A stretch of DNA of 64,000 nt from Echinicola marina (GCF_020463795.1 NZ_CP080025.1:995001-1059000), one strand, 5' to 3'. Shown: positions 28,761 to 38,204, counted from the first letter of the stretch. Numbers and translations: made by a program. Notes: a model not told the origin generated them from the sequence alone.

Positions 28761-28777
28761 ATTTAATTAGCCTTCGG

Positions 28778-29416
28778 ATGGAAAACAATACAAAACTGGA
28801 AATCTTAAGCATATTCAAAAAAAAAGTACCAGAAAATGCTGTGCAGTACTGCTGGGACCTTTGGGCAGAAGACCCCTTCCACTTTTATATCAGCAGGTCC
28901 AGACAAACCAAACTTGGTGACTTCAGGTACAGGACAGACCAGAAAATCCAAAAAATAACCATCAACCACGACCTTAATCCCTATCAATTCCTCATCACCT
29001 ATATCCACGAAGTGGCCCATTACCGAACTTTTAAACTTTTTGGCATCAAAATCAAACCACATGGGGTAGAATGGAAGCGACAATTTCAACTACTCTTGGA
29101 CCCTTTATTATCTGACTTGATTTTCCCCAAGGATATTCTACTCCCACTAAAAAGGCATATGCTCAACCCCAAAGCTAGCACTGGAGCTGATTTCTGGCTG
29201 AGCAAGGAATTAAGAAAATATGACCAAAAAAATACAGATTTTAACCCTACCTACCTGAATGAAGTAAGCATAGGAACCATATTTGAGATCAAAGGCCGCC
29301 AATTTAAAAAAGTCCAACCTAGACGCACAAGAATCTTATGTGAAGAAATTACCTCTGGAAGACAATTTCTTATCTCTGGAAATGCGGAAATTAAAATAGA
29401 ACAGAATAATGCTTAA
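28778..29416 (+). CDS. SprT-like zinc metalloprotease-domain protein
   Basis: 212 residues from MENNTKLEIL. The frame opens at 28718 but that start would lie before the terminator at 28732-28760, so 28778 is preferred. The zinc motif HEVAH (His77, Glu78, His81) with His95 in KPHGVEWKRQF is typical of the SprT-like family. Bacterial members are poorly characterised; eukaryotic Spartan cuts DNA-protein crosslinks, which should not be assumed here. The C-terminal part (TIFEIKGRQFKKVQPRRTRILCEEITSGRQFLI) is a small beta domain seen in SprT-like proteins. It converges with the T9SS cargo gene at 29449. Confidence 0.88.
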   Translation: MENNTKLEILSIFKKKVPENAVQYCWDLWAEDPFHFYISRSRQTKLGDFRYRTDQKIQKITINHDLNPYQFLITYIHEVAHYRTFKLFGIKIKPHGVEWKRQFQLLLDPLLSDLIFPKDILLPLKRHMLNPKASTGADFWLSKELRKYDQKNTDFNPTYLNEVSIGTIFEIKGRQFKKVQPRRTRILCEEITSGRQFLISGNAEIKIEQNNA

Positions 29417-29448
29417 AACATAAAAACAAATCAGCAGTCCTTGGCCAT

Positions 29449-31380
29449 TCAAAGCATCAGCTTTATATATTCCTTTCTATTTTCCCAACGAATTTCCAAG
29501 ACCACAATTCCAGATGCCATGCTTCCCAATACATATCTTAATTGGCTATTTAATTGATCAATAGAGTCTGCAACTATTTCTTCAGATTGATGAAAAGAAT
29601 GATAAACAATGAGCTTAAATGCTTGTACCTCATCAATTTTCCTTTTACACACCAAGCTAACCTCCTGACCATTTGCAGGATTGGGAAAGACCTTCCAAAA
29701 ACCCTCGGTCCTCTTCACTGAAGGCAATAATACAGATACCGTTTTGCTGTAGGAATGTTTGCCAGAAACATCCACCTGTCTTAACCTATAATATACTCTT
29801 TCCCCTAGATGAGGCAATTCAATATCTTTAAACTGGTACGATAAACGCGCTCCATCTTGAACACTTACTTTCCCTATTTCGCTAAAATCCTGAACACCAT
29901 CGATCGAACGTTCTATTACATAGTGATCCACAGCCAGCTCCTCCAACAGGGTCCAATTAAGCTGTATCCCACTTTGATCAGTCAATAATTCCGCATTTAT
30001 CTCTCCCCAAACTACCGGTAAAATCTTTGCTCCAAGTTTGACCACTACAACACCATCGGCCCCTTTCCCTCCTTTGGTCAATCCAGCACCTCCACCTGAA
30101 CCAGTATTTTCCTTTCCTGAACCGCCTTCCCCATTGGAATTGCCATCACCACCAATGCCAGAACCTCCTACAGAATACCGCTTATCCCCATTATTCTGCC
30201 TTCCTGTAGCACCACCACCAGCGGCAAACAGGTTTCCAATCGTTACTTCTGGAAAGCCAGAAAACATATCAATTTGCCTGCCAGGCCCACCATCACCGGG
30301 GTTATGGCCATTTCCCCCACTGTTCCCCATGCCACCTGCTCCGCCGCCACCACCGCCTGCACGGTTATTACTTGAACCACTTTGATGTCCATTTCCGCCT
30401 GCATGGCTATGACTGGGAGCATTGCCATTTCCACTTCCTCCATCAAAACTCAATCCTGAATCTGCAGCACCGCCACCACCATTCCCGCCGACTTTTCCTT
30501 TAGCAATATCGGAATTGCTGGAAGAAGTGCCGCCACCGCCGCCACCCTTGGCCACCCAATTATTAAAACTTGAATTTCCACCATTATGGCCTGCCTCCGA
30601 TGACAAAAGCGCTCCTTTGCCCCCATTCCCTACAGCCACTTGATAGCTCGAACCAGGATTAAGCATCATGGAAGCCTGATAGTGCACCTCCCCACCGCCA
30701 CCGCCGCCAGCGCTTTCCCCAAGCCCACCGCCACCGCCACCGGCCACGATCAAAACCTCCACATCATCATAATCCTGTGGCATCGTAAACACACCATCGC
30801 AGTAATAAACATATAAAATCCCCGTACCATCTGGAGCATAAAATGTTTCGAAACATTCCTCGGCATCCAACGGGGCATCACAATCTAAAGTAACTGACCG
30901 GGAAGATATCCCAGGCCCCTCTATGACCAAATCTATACTACTGCAGCCCACATTTGCAAGGGAAGGCGCCACGGCACAATTGGCCCAAGCATTCCCACTT
31001 GAAACCAGCCTTCCACTGCCACCTTCATTTGGCAAATTGAAATAAAGATCATTACATCCTGCATAGCCCTGTAAGGTATACAAAACTGGACTACCACCGG
31101 TAAAAGTGACATTATAGTCTATTATAATGTCATAATTATACCCTCCTTCTGTAAAACATTTATCATCATTGATAACCACCTCTACCATCTCTAAGTCCAC
31201 ATTCACGGTATAAGCATCACCTGCTATCACGTAAGTATTACAACGGGCAGCGACATTTATGGCTGGTACCAGAAGAAAGAGCATGAATACCAAAAGCCCC
31301 CTTAAAACAGAAGTCCTACAAAAAAATGAACAAGAAACACATTTTAGTTCAGTTATTTGTTTCCAATTTCTAAAAAGCAT
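29449..31380 (-). CDS. T9SS cargo protein with glycine-rich passenger
   Basis: 643 residues from the ATG at 31378-31380; the longer frame to 31416 adds 12 residues before a plausible signal region (RGLLVFMLFLLVPAINVAA). The passenger includes a Cys-containing beta part (about 45-200) and a long glycine-rich domain (about 230-460) with several GGGGGG runs, resembling the Gly-rich domain of bacterial surface adhesins. Then comes a fibronectin-like module (LPVVWGEINAELL..., IERSIDG..F, YYRLRQVD, YSKT) and an 80-residue type-A sorting domain with FPNP and ending SGIVVLEIRWENRKEYIKLML. It should be exported by Sec and then the type IX system to the surface. First-named of four related genes, here last in transcription order. 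Confidence 0.85.
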   Translation of the reverse strand: MLFRNWKQITELKCVSCSFFCRTSVLRGLLVFMLFLLVPAINVAARCNTYVIAGDAYTVNVDLEMVEVVINDDKCFTEGGYNYDIIIDYNVTFTGGSPVLYTLQGYAGCNDLYFNLPNEGGSGRLVSSGNAWANCAVAPSLANVGCSSIDLVIEGPGISSRSVTLDCDAPLDAEECFETFYAPDGTGILYVYYCDGVFTMPQDYDDVEVLIVAGGGGGGLGESAGGGGGGEVHYQASMMLNPGSSYQVAVGNGGKGALLSSEAGHNGGNSSFNNWVAKGGGGGGTSSSNSDIAKGKVGGNGGGGAADSGLSFDGGSGNGNAPSHSHAGGNGHQSGSSNNRAGGGGGGAGGMGNSGGNGHNPGDGGPGRQIDMFSGFPEVTIGNLFAAGGGATGRQNNGDKRYSVGGSGIGGDGNSNGEGGSGKENTGSGGGAGLTKGGKGADGVVVVKLGAKILPVVWGEINAELLTDQSGIQLNWTLLEELAVDHYVIERSIDGVQDFSEIGKVSVQDGARLSYQFKDIELPHLGERVYYRLRQVDVSGKHSYSKTVSVLLPSVKRTEGFWKVFPNPANGQEVSLVCKRKIDEVQAFKLIVYHSFHQSEEIVADSIDQLNSQLRYVLGSMASGIVVLEIRWENRKEYIKLML

Positions 31381-31560
31381 AGAATCAGGGCCGCGCACAT
31401 AATAATAGAGTGACAAATAATTTATTGGGAAGGCTATCTTTGATTAGAGCCAAGCTTAAAAACTAATAGCCCTATCCACAAACAAAAATATAAAAACTGA
31501 AACAAGTAAAAATAGTTTTTCCTGTTTTTTACCGTTCATTTCGACAATATAGCGCTTTAT

Positions 31561-33117
31561 TTACCTGTTAATTACTTTTATATACTCTACATTTTCTCCC
31601 CAACGCAGTTCGATCACCACCAATCCATTAGAAAAATCACGGACAGTTTCTGCTATATTTTGATTCAGTTCCACCAAAGAATTTACTTTCTTATAATCTG
31701 AGGCATTTAAAGTATTAAAAATCCTAAAGTTGATTACTTCACCATCGTATTGCTCTTTTTTGGCCAATATCAGATTTAATATTTCGCCTTTTGTGGGATT
31801 TGGAAATGCCTTCCATACCCCGTACTTATAATTGATCTCAGGCATCTCGACCAACAAAGTCTTACTGTAGGAATAACTTCCATCCAAATCCATTTGCCTG
31901 ATGCGGTAATAGAGTCTTTCCGCATAAATAGGCAATTCCGTATCCTTATAAGAATAATAAGAAATCAAATCCGACCATCCCACAGCATCAACTCTTCCTA
32001 TCACCTGGTATTTACCTACACCATCTATAGATCGCTCGATTTCAAAATGGCTGTTTTCCCATTCCTTGGATGTGGACCAATGTATTTTCACTTCCTTGGC
32101 ATCAATTAAAAGCTCCACTAGAAAATCATTCCACTCTACCGGAAGAATACTGAAACAAGCATCTCCTTCACTTAAAAGTTCACCATTTAAAACGAACTCT
32201 TCAGGCTCACCCTCAAAATATTCATCATATCTATCTTCTTCCTCGGAATAAGAATAAAGCACCAAATTATTGACCTCATCTGACTGAGAATAAACACCTC
32301 CGTTACCGTTTATCACTCCTGCTGTCCTAATTAATGCACAAGAATTTATCGTAACAACAGTCCCACTATCGGAGTTCCTTTGATTTGCAAAACCACCAAT
32401 TACAGACTCCATAACCCCTCCTAAATTGATAGTGCCAGTATTTGTGATTTCCCCATACACCAAAATAGAATAGGTTTCCGTGAAACCCGATTCATTATGA
32501 AACTCATTACCTACGTTGGTTATGGCACCTTCACCAGAAATGAATTCCCCATCATTTATTATATCACCTGAAACATTTATGGAACCATAGTTATTAAATT
32601 CACCCACTATATTTATTTGATCGTTATCATCACGACCCTCTCCTCCCGGCCGGATATAAAATCCAGCTTCCACTAACAAATCTGCATCCACATCACCATA
32701 ACCTTCATAATCCCCATAACTATAATTATTAAATACTTGACCATCTTGAATAGTAATCACTGTATTCCCAATAAACTTACCATAATTATTTATCGTCCAT
32801 GTACCGGGCCAAATCTGGCCCCAGTCTGGATCTGAATTATCTGTTATTGCACTACTAAATTCATAAGTAACCTCTTCATCAATACAAATTATTGCACCTA
32901 CAGATAAATTGGTGATTGTTCCTGAAAAGGTACCAGCACCCTCAATACATACATTTGTTTTTCCAGCAGCATCATGACTTCCATTATCACTATCTGAAAT
33001 AGTAATCGTCAAGTCATTAACCGGATGGCAGTTACAACTCTGCCCATACACCTTCCCTTGATAGAAAAGCGCCAGAAAAATCACTAAAAATATGAAAGGT
33101 AGATTTTTCATGATCAA
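31561..33117 (-). CDS. T9SS cargo protein with repeated beta-solenoid-like passenger
   Basis: 518 residues. Signal peptide LPFIFLVIFLALFYQGKVYG. The passenger (about 25-310) has repeats of the form NNYGxFxGN, FNNYGSINVSGDIINDGEF, ITNTGTINLGG, the pattern of a right-handed beta-solenoid or lesser known adhesin fold. The C-terminal 200 residues are the shared module (LPVEW, HFEIERSIDG, YYRIRQMDLDGSYSYSKT) plus sorting domain (AFPNPTKGE, NGLVVIELRWGENVEYIKV). Gene start at 33117 is 119 bases from the hairpin terminator upstream, so it has its own promoter. It is separated by about 180 bases from the gene at 29449 and the two could be co-transcribed. Confidence 0.85.
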   Translation of the reverse strand: MIMKNLPFIFLVIFLALFYQGKVYGQSCNCHPVNDLTITISDSDNGSHDAAGKTNVCIEGAGTFSGTITNLSVGAIICIDEEVTYEFSSAITDNSDPDWGQIWPGTWTINNYGKFIGNTVITIQDGQVFNNYSYGDYEGYGDVDADLLVEAGFYIRPGGEGRDDNDQINIVGEFNNYGSINVSGDIINDGEFISGEGAITNVGNEFHNESGFTETYSILVYGEITNTGTINLGGVMESVIGGFANQRNSDSGTVVTINSCALIRTAGVINGNGGVYSQSDEVNNLVLYSYSEEEDRYDEYFEGEPEEFVLNGELLSEGDACFSILPVEWNDFLVELLIDAKEVKIHWSTSKEWENSHFEIERSIDGVGKYQVIGRVDAVGWSDLISYYSYKDTELPIYAERLYYRIRQMDLDGSYSYSKTLLVEMPEINYKYGVWKAFPNPTKGEILNLILAKKEQYDGEVINFRIFNTLNASDYKKVNSLVELNQNIAETVRDFSNGLVVIELRWGENVEYIKVINR

Positions 33118-33235
33118 CGAATCAAAAACCGAAATGTATTTTTACATATATTTTTCTGTATTATAAATATATAATTTAGCTTTTTGAAGTGTAAATAAAA
33201 AATGTTCAGCCCTAAAAAAATGCAGTTCACAAAAA

Positions 33236-33269
33236 AATCCTCTCCGGGGAACCACACCCAGAGAGGATT
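33236..33269 (-). terminator. Intrinsic terminator, orphan-like
   Basis: On the minus strand AATCCTCTC, 16-base loop, GAGAGGATT, then a T-run (TTTTTTT counting the stem end). Nine perfect base pairs. Confidence 0.75.
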
Positions 33270-33382
33270 AAAAAAAACAATAAAAGCAACCTGAATTTTA
33301 ACCTAAATAATCTATCAATTTTCTCTTACTCGAATAGCAGATAATATTTAATACATGTTTCATACAAAATAAGTTTGTTTCC

Positions 33383-33437
33383 CACAGATTACTCCGGTTT
33401 TCACAGAGTTAACGGTATTTTTCCGTGCTAATCTGTG
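33383..33437. repeat. Nested palindromic element
   Basis: Outer arms CACAGATTA (33383-33391) and TAATCTGTG (33429-33437) pair perfectly; inside, ACGG and CCGT form a small second hairpin. Adjacent text (TTCACAGAGTT, AAATCCGTGAGAT) repeats the same words. Likely a decayed palindromic intergenic repeat. Confidence 0.45.
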
Positions 33438-33616
33438 AAATCCGTGAGATACCTTTTTATAAAATATGTATATCCGCAATTGCACCAGTAAAAGTTAAAA
33501 GCGAATCGAAATGTTCGTTTTAATTAAAATATCAACTCCTTCGGTCTTCAGTCTTCAAACTCCCCACCACTTAAGCAAAGGATTTAAGGTTACTGGCATC
33601 ATTGCGGATAATCAGA

Positions 33617-35086
33617 TTATAAAATCACCTTAATATACGCTACATGATTATCCCACATCATCTCCACCACCACCAAACCTGAAGAGAATTGGCTTAAAAC
33701 TTCTGCCACCTTAGGATTAAGCGCTTGGGCATTGCTCACTTTAACCAATTCAGAAGAATTCATACTATCAAAAACCCTAAAGCTCACCTCTCCACCTGTA
33801 TACAGTTCATCATTGAGCAAGGCGACTTTTACCTGCTCACCCCGACTAGGATTAGGGTAAGCCCGCCATACATTTTTGGTGGTTTTGATATTCGGAAAAT
33901 CAATAGCAATTACATCACTGAACGTTTCTTTGGCATTTAAACTCACCTGCTTAACTCTATAATAAGCTTTCTTCGCTGTTACCAAAAGATCCTGATCTTC
34001 AAACTCATAATAAGTCATCTTATCAGACCAGCCTATTCCCTGGATGGTGCCTATCTTTTCGAAATGATCAATTCCATCAAAAGAACGCTCTACTTCAAAA
34101 TGACTGTTATCATTCTCCTTCGCTGTCGACCAATCCAACTTAACTTTACGCTCATCCTCATCATATTCTCCAGAAATCTCTAAAGATTGAACCGGAAGAA
34201 GTCGGCAACTAGGATGAAATTTTCCGGTATTTTGCTCTTCTGTACCCGACCCTGTATTAGGATCAGGATATTTCCCACATACATAAACTTGAGCGTTTTC
34301 ACTCGCTATTACTTCTGCAGATCCTTTTACCACAATATCATTCCCTACATCCACCTCACTATCTCCATTAAACGTAATATCTGAAGTTCCTCCCAAAACA
34401 ATATCAGTCTCGACAATGATTTCTGCAGTTCCATAGGAATTCAATTGGTGATTACTACCTCCTTGAATATCAACCTTGGTAGTTCTAAAAAACCCATAAA
34501 CATCCACTTGGGAACTATTACCATTATATTCGGTAGGTCCACTAGAAATAAGAGAACCGTCTTCCATTACCTCAACAATAGCTCTACCTCTTAAATCTAT
34601 TAATTGAGTATAAACATAAGAATCACCATCACCATCTACCCTAAAAATTGTTGCATTGGCATTCGTCCCCAAAGTCAACATTAATTCCCCTTGAATATCA
34701 ATTTCTCCTTGGTTTTCTGTATAAAAAGTGACTACATCCTGCGAATTTATCTCCACATTACCCACAATTGTAAAAACTGCTCCATTACCCACTGATATTT
34801 GATTAAAAGATCCTCCAAAAAGCCAATACTCACCTCCTGTATCATAAGTCAAATCATCATTGATCACAATATTCACTTCACAATTTGAAGCCGAAGGGTT
34901 GGTGGGTGGTGGAGCGGAATTGGCAGTACATCCTGATGTAGCACTGACATCCCAACAATCTGCATCTCCCCAAGTACCATCGCAATTGGTATTACTTGGA
35001 CTATAGGTAAAAGTTTGCCCGAATACATTGCCCCCAAATGCTAGCAAAAAGGCTATTTGCATCAATATGGACAATTTTCTATTCAT
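33617..35086 (-). CDS. T9SS cargo protein with G8/solenoid-like passenger
   Basis: 489 residues. Signal peptide SILMQIAFLLAFGGNVFGQ. The passenger (about 22-290) begins with TWGDADCWD and contains an INDDLTYDTGG / ISVGNGAVFTIVGNVEIN pattern with serial short beta repeats (VDIQGG, IVLGGTSDITFNGDSEVDVGNDIVV), again solenoid-like. The C-terminus shares the family module (LPVQSLEIS..., HFEVERSFDGIDHFEKIG, YYRVKQVS) and sorting domain (AYPNPSRGE, SGLVVVEMMWDNHVAYIKVIL). It is preceded by a terminator (35234-35266), so it has its own promoter within 35087-35230, next to a 23-bp direct repeat. Confidence 0.85.
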   Translation of the reverse strand: MNRKLSILMQIAFLLAFGGNVFGQTFTYSPSNTNCDGTWGDADCWDVSATSGCTANSAPPPTNPSASNCEVNIVINDDLTYDTGGEYWLFGGSFNQISVGNGAVFTIVGNVEINSQDVVTFYTENQGEIDIQGELMLTLGTNANATIFRVDGDGDSYVYTQLIDLRGRAIVEVMEDGSLISSGPTEYNGNSSQVDVYGFFRTTKVDIQGGSNHQLNSYGTAEIIVETDIVLGGTSDITFNGDSEVDVGNDIVVKGSAEVIASENAQVYVCGKYPDPNTGSGTEEQNTGKFHPSCRLLPVQSLEISGEYDEDERKVKLDWSTAKENDNSHFEVERSFDGIDHFEKIGTIQGIGWSDKMTYYEFEDQDLLVTAKKAYYRVKQVSLNAKETFSDVIAIDFPNIKTTKNVWRAYPNPSRGEQVKVALLNDELYTGGEVSFRVFDSMNSSELVKVSNAQALNPKVAEVLSQFSSGLVVVEMMWDNHVAYIKVIL

Positions 35087-35097
35087 ACCTAAAAATA

Positions 35098-35193
35098 TTT
35101 ATTTACACTTTTATGTTTTTCCTATACAAATATTAGTATTTAATATTATTTATAAAAGTAAAATTAATTTTTTATTTACACTTTTATGTTTTT
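35098..35193 (-). repeat. 23-bp direct repeat upstream of a T9SS cargo gene
   Basis: The same 23 bases (TTTATTTACACTTTTATG plus five T) occur at 35098-35120 and 35171-35193, 73 bases apart, i.e. about seven helical turns. They flank the probable promoter of the gene starting at 35086. A 12-base core (AGTGTAAATAAA) recurs in the next intergenic gap at 33188-33199 in the opposite orientation. Possible operator or duplication. Confidence 0.5.
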
Positions 35194-35233
35194 TACATAT
35201 TATTTTTTACATTTCAATTTTATTACACATAAA

Positions 35234-35266
35234 AAAAGCCCTCATACACATCGTATGAGGGCTTTT
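35234..35266 (-). terminator. Intrinsic terminator of the 866-residue T9SS cargo gene
   Basis: AAAAGCCCTCATAC (35234-35247) and GTATGAGGGCTTTT (35253-35266), a perfect 14-bp stem with 5-base loop, continuing into a T-run on the minus strand. It lies 33 bases after the stop at 35300. Confidence 0.9.
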
Positions 35267-35299
35267 ACAAAAAACAAACTATTTATTACTTCAGATTAT

Positions 35300-37900
35300 T
35301 TATCGCTTAATCAGTTTTAAAATCTCTTTCTTATTATCCCATTGAATTTCAAGCAAATAAAAACCATTACCCATATCAGCTAACAATCCCTTTAAGGCTA
35401 TACTTAACATCTCCTCACCCAAAACATCCACATAGGACGAAACACTGGACACACCCAACAACCTAAACCTTAAGTGCTCATTTGTTCCAAAATCTATTCC
35501 TTTAGCCACTACAGATAATTCATTACCAGTTATAGGATTGGGATAAACTTCCCAAAATCTAGACCTGGCCGAAATGCCAGGAATCTTTAACGACCGCAAC
35601 TCACTATAAGAAAACTTCCCATCCAAATCGACCTGCTTAACTCTATAATACAGCAAAGATCCGCTGATAGGTAAATGCTCATCCATAAATTCATAGTGAA
35701 TAGACTCATCTGCCCAACCCACAGCATCAACTTCACCAACTTTCTCAAACTCCTCAATCCCATCAACTGACCTCTCTATTTCATAATGACTGCTTTCCCA
35801 TTCTTTACTGACAGTCCATTTGATCGATGAACTTCTCTCATCCTTTAAAAAGTCTACCTTCCACTCTCCCCAGATCACCGGCAAAACAGCCGTAACCCTT
35901 AACCCAAAATTCGCATTGACCACCGAGGTATTGTTCAAATCAAATGCCTCTATCACACCATCTTGTCCTTTGAGGTTCTCTCCCACACCTGTCCCCAGTT
36001 GCTCTCCCGAATTTTCCCAATTTTCAGGCAATGACGGAACAGGACTTGTCTCTCCTTCCATAGCATCTTCAGTAGAGAGTATTACCTTATATACTCCATC
36101 AGGAACGCGATCAATGGTATAGGTCCCGTCCACCAAAACCGGTGCAGAGGCTACTACCAGATTGGATTCATCCACAATCAACGCATACAAACCGCTGGCT
36201 AATGTCGGACTCCCACTTACTAAATTATCCTCCAACCCATCCTCATCATCAAGCACATTTCCTTGAAAAGTAAGGTAACGATAACCATCTTCCTCATTAA
36301 CTTCTGCATAATAGGACGCAGCCCATGTATTAATGGTATTATTTTGACTAAACCCATTATCACCGTCCGCATACCAAATATGGGACGTACCTGCTTCTCC
36401 TGTAACATTTAGGACATTAGAAATTGCGCTTACATCCCCATCGTCATCTAAGTCAACAAAGCCACTTTCCTCATCCCTTGGAATCAAAGAATCATCCCAG
36501 TAAATTGCATTGTCCTCAATACTTCCAGGCCTTACATTCGTAATAGTAATCCCCAAACTTTGCTCCATATCATAAACCGGAAAATGTACCGGTGAAAAAA
36601 TTACTGCTGCGAAAACCTCAATTGTCGAACCGCTAACAATCACATTTCCATTAGCATCCTTTCCATCCCAATAAACCTGGTATTCCCCGGGAGCATCATA
36701 ACTCTCACTGAGAACAATATCTACCCCATCATCATAAACGCCATTACCATCCAAATCAATCAATACATCCACTATCCCTGGCAGGCTTATATCAATATCC
36801 ACCCAAGCATGGCCACCACTCCCAGAAGGAACCCTTTCTTCATAGGTTATATTCATGGAAGCTGTAGGCACCTCAGTTGTAGGCCAAAACTCATGATCCG
36901 GATCATTAATAAAAAGAGGGTATTGGTAGTTTGAAGAAGTACCTTGAATGGATTTTCGATTATCCACATGACTATCCTGATCATTCCTTGGACCATCCTG
37001 ATTAGCAAAAAAATTCACAAAACCTGAATTAGAACTTGAAAACCTGGCATGTTTAACAAAATATTCACTTCCACCCCCCTCAAAAGTATCATCTACAGGT
37101 ACATAAAACCCAAAATCATCATGCAAAGCTTTATCATTGGCCACCCCAGCACTTTCAGGTAAATCGCTTATTATACTCCAATATTTAGAATAAACCCTGC
37201 CAGGTTGGACTTCATCAGCAGAATTAGCAACAGTAATGTCCCAAAAACTTATAGGAAGCCCATCCGTTAATGGATTCCCATTTGAACTCGAAATCTCAAC
37301 CCAAAAAGCCCTATCAGCCCCCGTATTGTTGGTAAATGAATAAGCATCATAACCACCAGAACCTATAATTTCATTTGGACCATTAGCAGCAGCAGTTGCA
37401 TTTGCTGGCCTCCCTTGTAATCCACCGTTGGCATGTGCATTATATTGATGATCATCTATTAAGCTTCGCTCTCCTCCACTAGTACCATTAGGAAAAAAAC
37501 CTTCATCTGATCCATCATAATACCAGCGAACCCTGATATCATCATCATTATTATAATATGTATACCAACTACTTGAAGAAAAATAAAAGGACCTAACTTT
37601 CCGAAACCCCCAGTAAACAGTTTCTCCTGACTTCACATAAACAAATAGCCTATGTTCAGGGTTATAATCCGTGGCACTAGATGGCATCATCATATAACCT
37701 CGAGTTATATAATGCCCATTCCCTGTAGAACTGGTTCTATGCTCTGGCACCCATAGCCAGCTTCTTCGATTAGTAGCCGTCCCCCAATCTCCAGAACCTT
37801 CAGCAAAACATAGATTTCCTTTCCCTCCATATAAGAGGGAGAGCACCATCATAAACAGCCAGATACAAGGCCTGTGAAAAATTTTACTTTGTAATTTCAT
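35300..37900 (-). CDS. Large T9SS cargo protein
   Basis: 866 residues, the longest of the four. Signal region CIWLFMMVLSLLYGGKGNLCFA. The passenger (about 35-680) starts with an Arg/Trp/Tyr-rich beta region (GSGDWGTATNRRSWLWVPEH), includes DLDGNGVYDDGVDIVLSES, an EF-hand-like Asp-rich loop (DLDDDGDVSA), and an SdrD-like segment (GLYALIVDESNLVVASAPVLVDGTYTIDRVPDGVYKVILST). The end matches the shared module (LPVIWGEWKVDFL, HYEIERSVDGIEEFEKVG, YYRVKQVDLDGKFSYSE) and sorting domain (VYPNPITGNE, GNGFYLLEIQWDNKKEILKLIKR). First of the four in transcription order and terminated on its own. Confidence 0.88.
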   Translation of the reverse strand: MKLQSKIFHRPCIWLFMMVLSLLYGGKGNLCFAEGSGDWGTATNRRSWLWVPEHRTSSTGNGHYITRGYMMMPSSATDYNPEHRLFVYVKSGETVYWGFRKVRSFYFSSSSWYTYYNNDDDIRVRWYYDGSDEGFFPNGTSGGERSLIDDHQYNAHANGGLQGRPANATAAANGPNEIIGSGGYDAYSFTNNTGADRAFWVEISSSNGNPLTDGLPISFWDITVANSADEVQPGRVYSKYWSIISDLPESAGVANDKALHDDFGFYVPVDDTFEGGGSEYFVKHARFSSSNSGFVNFFANQDGPRNDQDSHVDNRKSIQGTSSNYQYPLFINDPDHEFWPTTEVPTASMNITYEERVPSGSGGHAWVDIDISLPGIVDVLIDLDGNGVYDDGVDIVLSESYDAPGEYQVYWDGKDANGNVIVSGSTIEVFAAVIFSPVHFPVYDMEQSLGITITNVRPGSIEDNAIYWDDSLIPRDEESGFVDLDDDGDVSAISNVLNVTGEAGTSHIWYADGDNGFSQNNTINTWAASYYAEVNEEDGYRYLTFQGNVLDDEDGLEDNLVSGSPTLASGLYALIVDESNLVVASAPVLVDGTYTIDRVPDGVYKVILSTEDAMEGETSPVPSLPENWENSGEQLGTGVGENLKGQDGVIEAFDLNNTSVVNANFGLRVTAVLPVIWGEWKVDFLKDERSSSIKWTVSKEWESSHYEIERSVDGIEEFEKVGEVDAVGWADESIHYEFMDEHLPISGSLLYYRVKQVDLDGKFSYSELRSLKIPGISARSRFWEVYPNPITGNELSVVAKGIDFGTNEHLRFRLLGVSSVSSYVDVLGEEMLSIALKGLLADMGNGFYLLEIQWDNKKEILKLIKR

Positions 37901-38204
37901 GCATCTTCTAGTGTGGATAAAACATGCACTGCCCTTCTTTTACCATCAGGAAATATTTCCCAAAATTGACCAAGCTATTCCCAAGAAGAATTGTGCGGAT
38001 CAAAACTTATTGCACAATGCTTACTCCCCCTTCACAAAAAACGTCATTCAAACGCAGAAAAGCCCCGTATATAATTACTATAAACACTATAATTATATAC
38101 ATAATTAAAATAAAGTTAACAAATATAAAAATTATACAAAATATTATTTTAAAAAGCGTATTATTGATAAAAACCTGCAAAAAATTAAGTTCCTAATACA
38201 GCAA
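37901..38204. other. Intergenic region upstream of the T9SS cargo gene
   Basis: About 300 very AT-rich bases between the cargo gene start and the rho terminator. Overlapping short frames on the plus strand (37899-38196) are low-complexity and not credible. A promoter for the gene at 37900 must be here but no -7 box is clear. Confidence 0.4.

Larger units (their letters stand above)
33118..33616. other. Intergenic region between two T9SS cargo genes
   Basis: About 500 bases. It contains the minus-strand terminator at 33236-33269, the palindromic element at 33383-33437 and an AGTGTAAATAAA string (33188-33199, plus strand) that echoes the direct repeat at 35098/35171. The terminator lies about 350 bases after the stop at 33617, so either the upstream gene has a long 3' UTR or a small RNA is made here. 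Confidence 0.5.

Noticed and set aside
30038-30643. Proline-rich frames opposite the glycine-rich T9SS gene
   Set aside because: Pro codons are the complement of Gly codons, so long antisense frames are expected over the GGGGGG runs.
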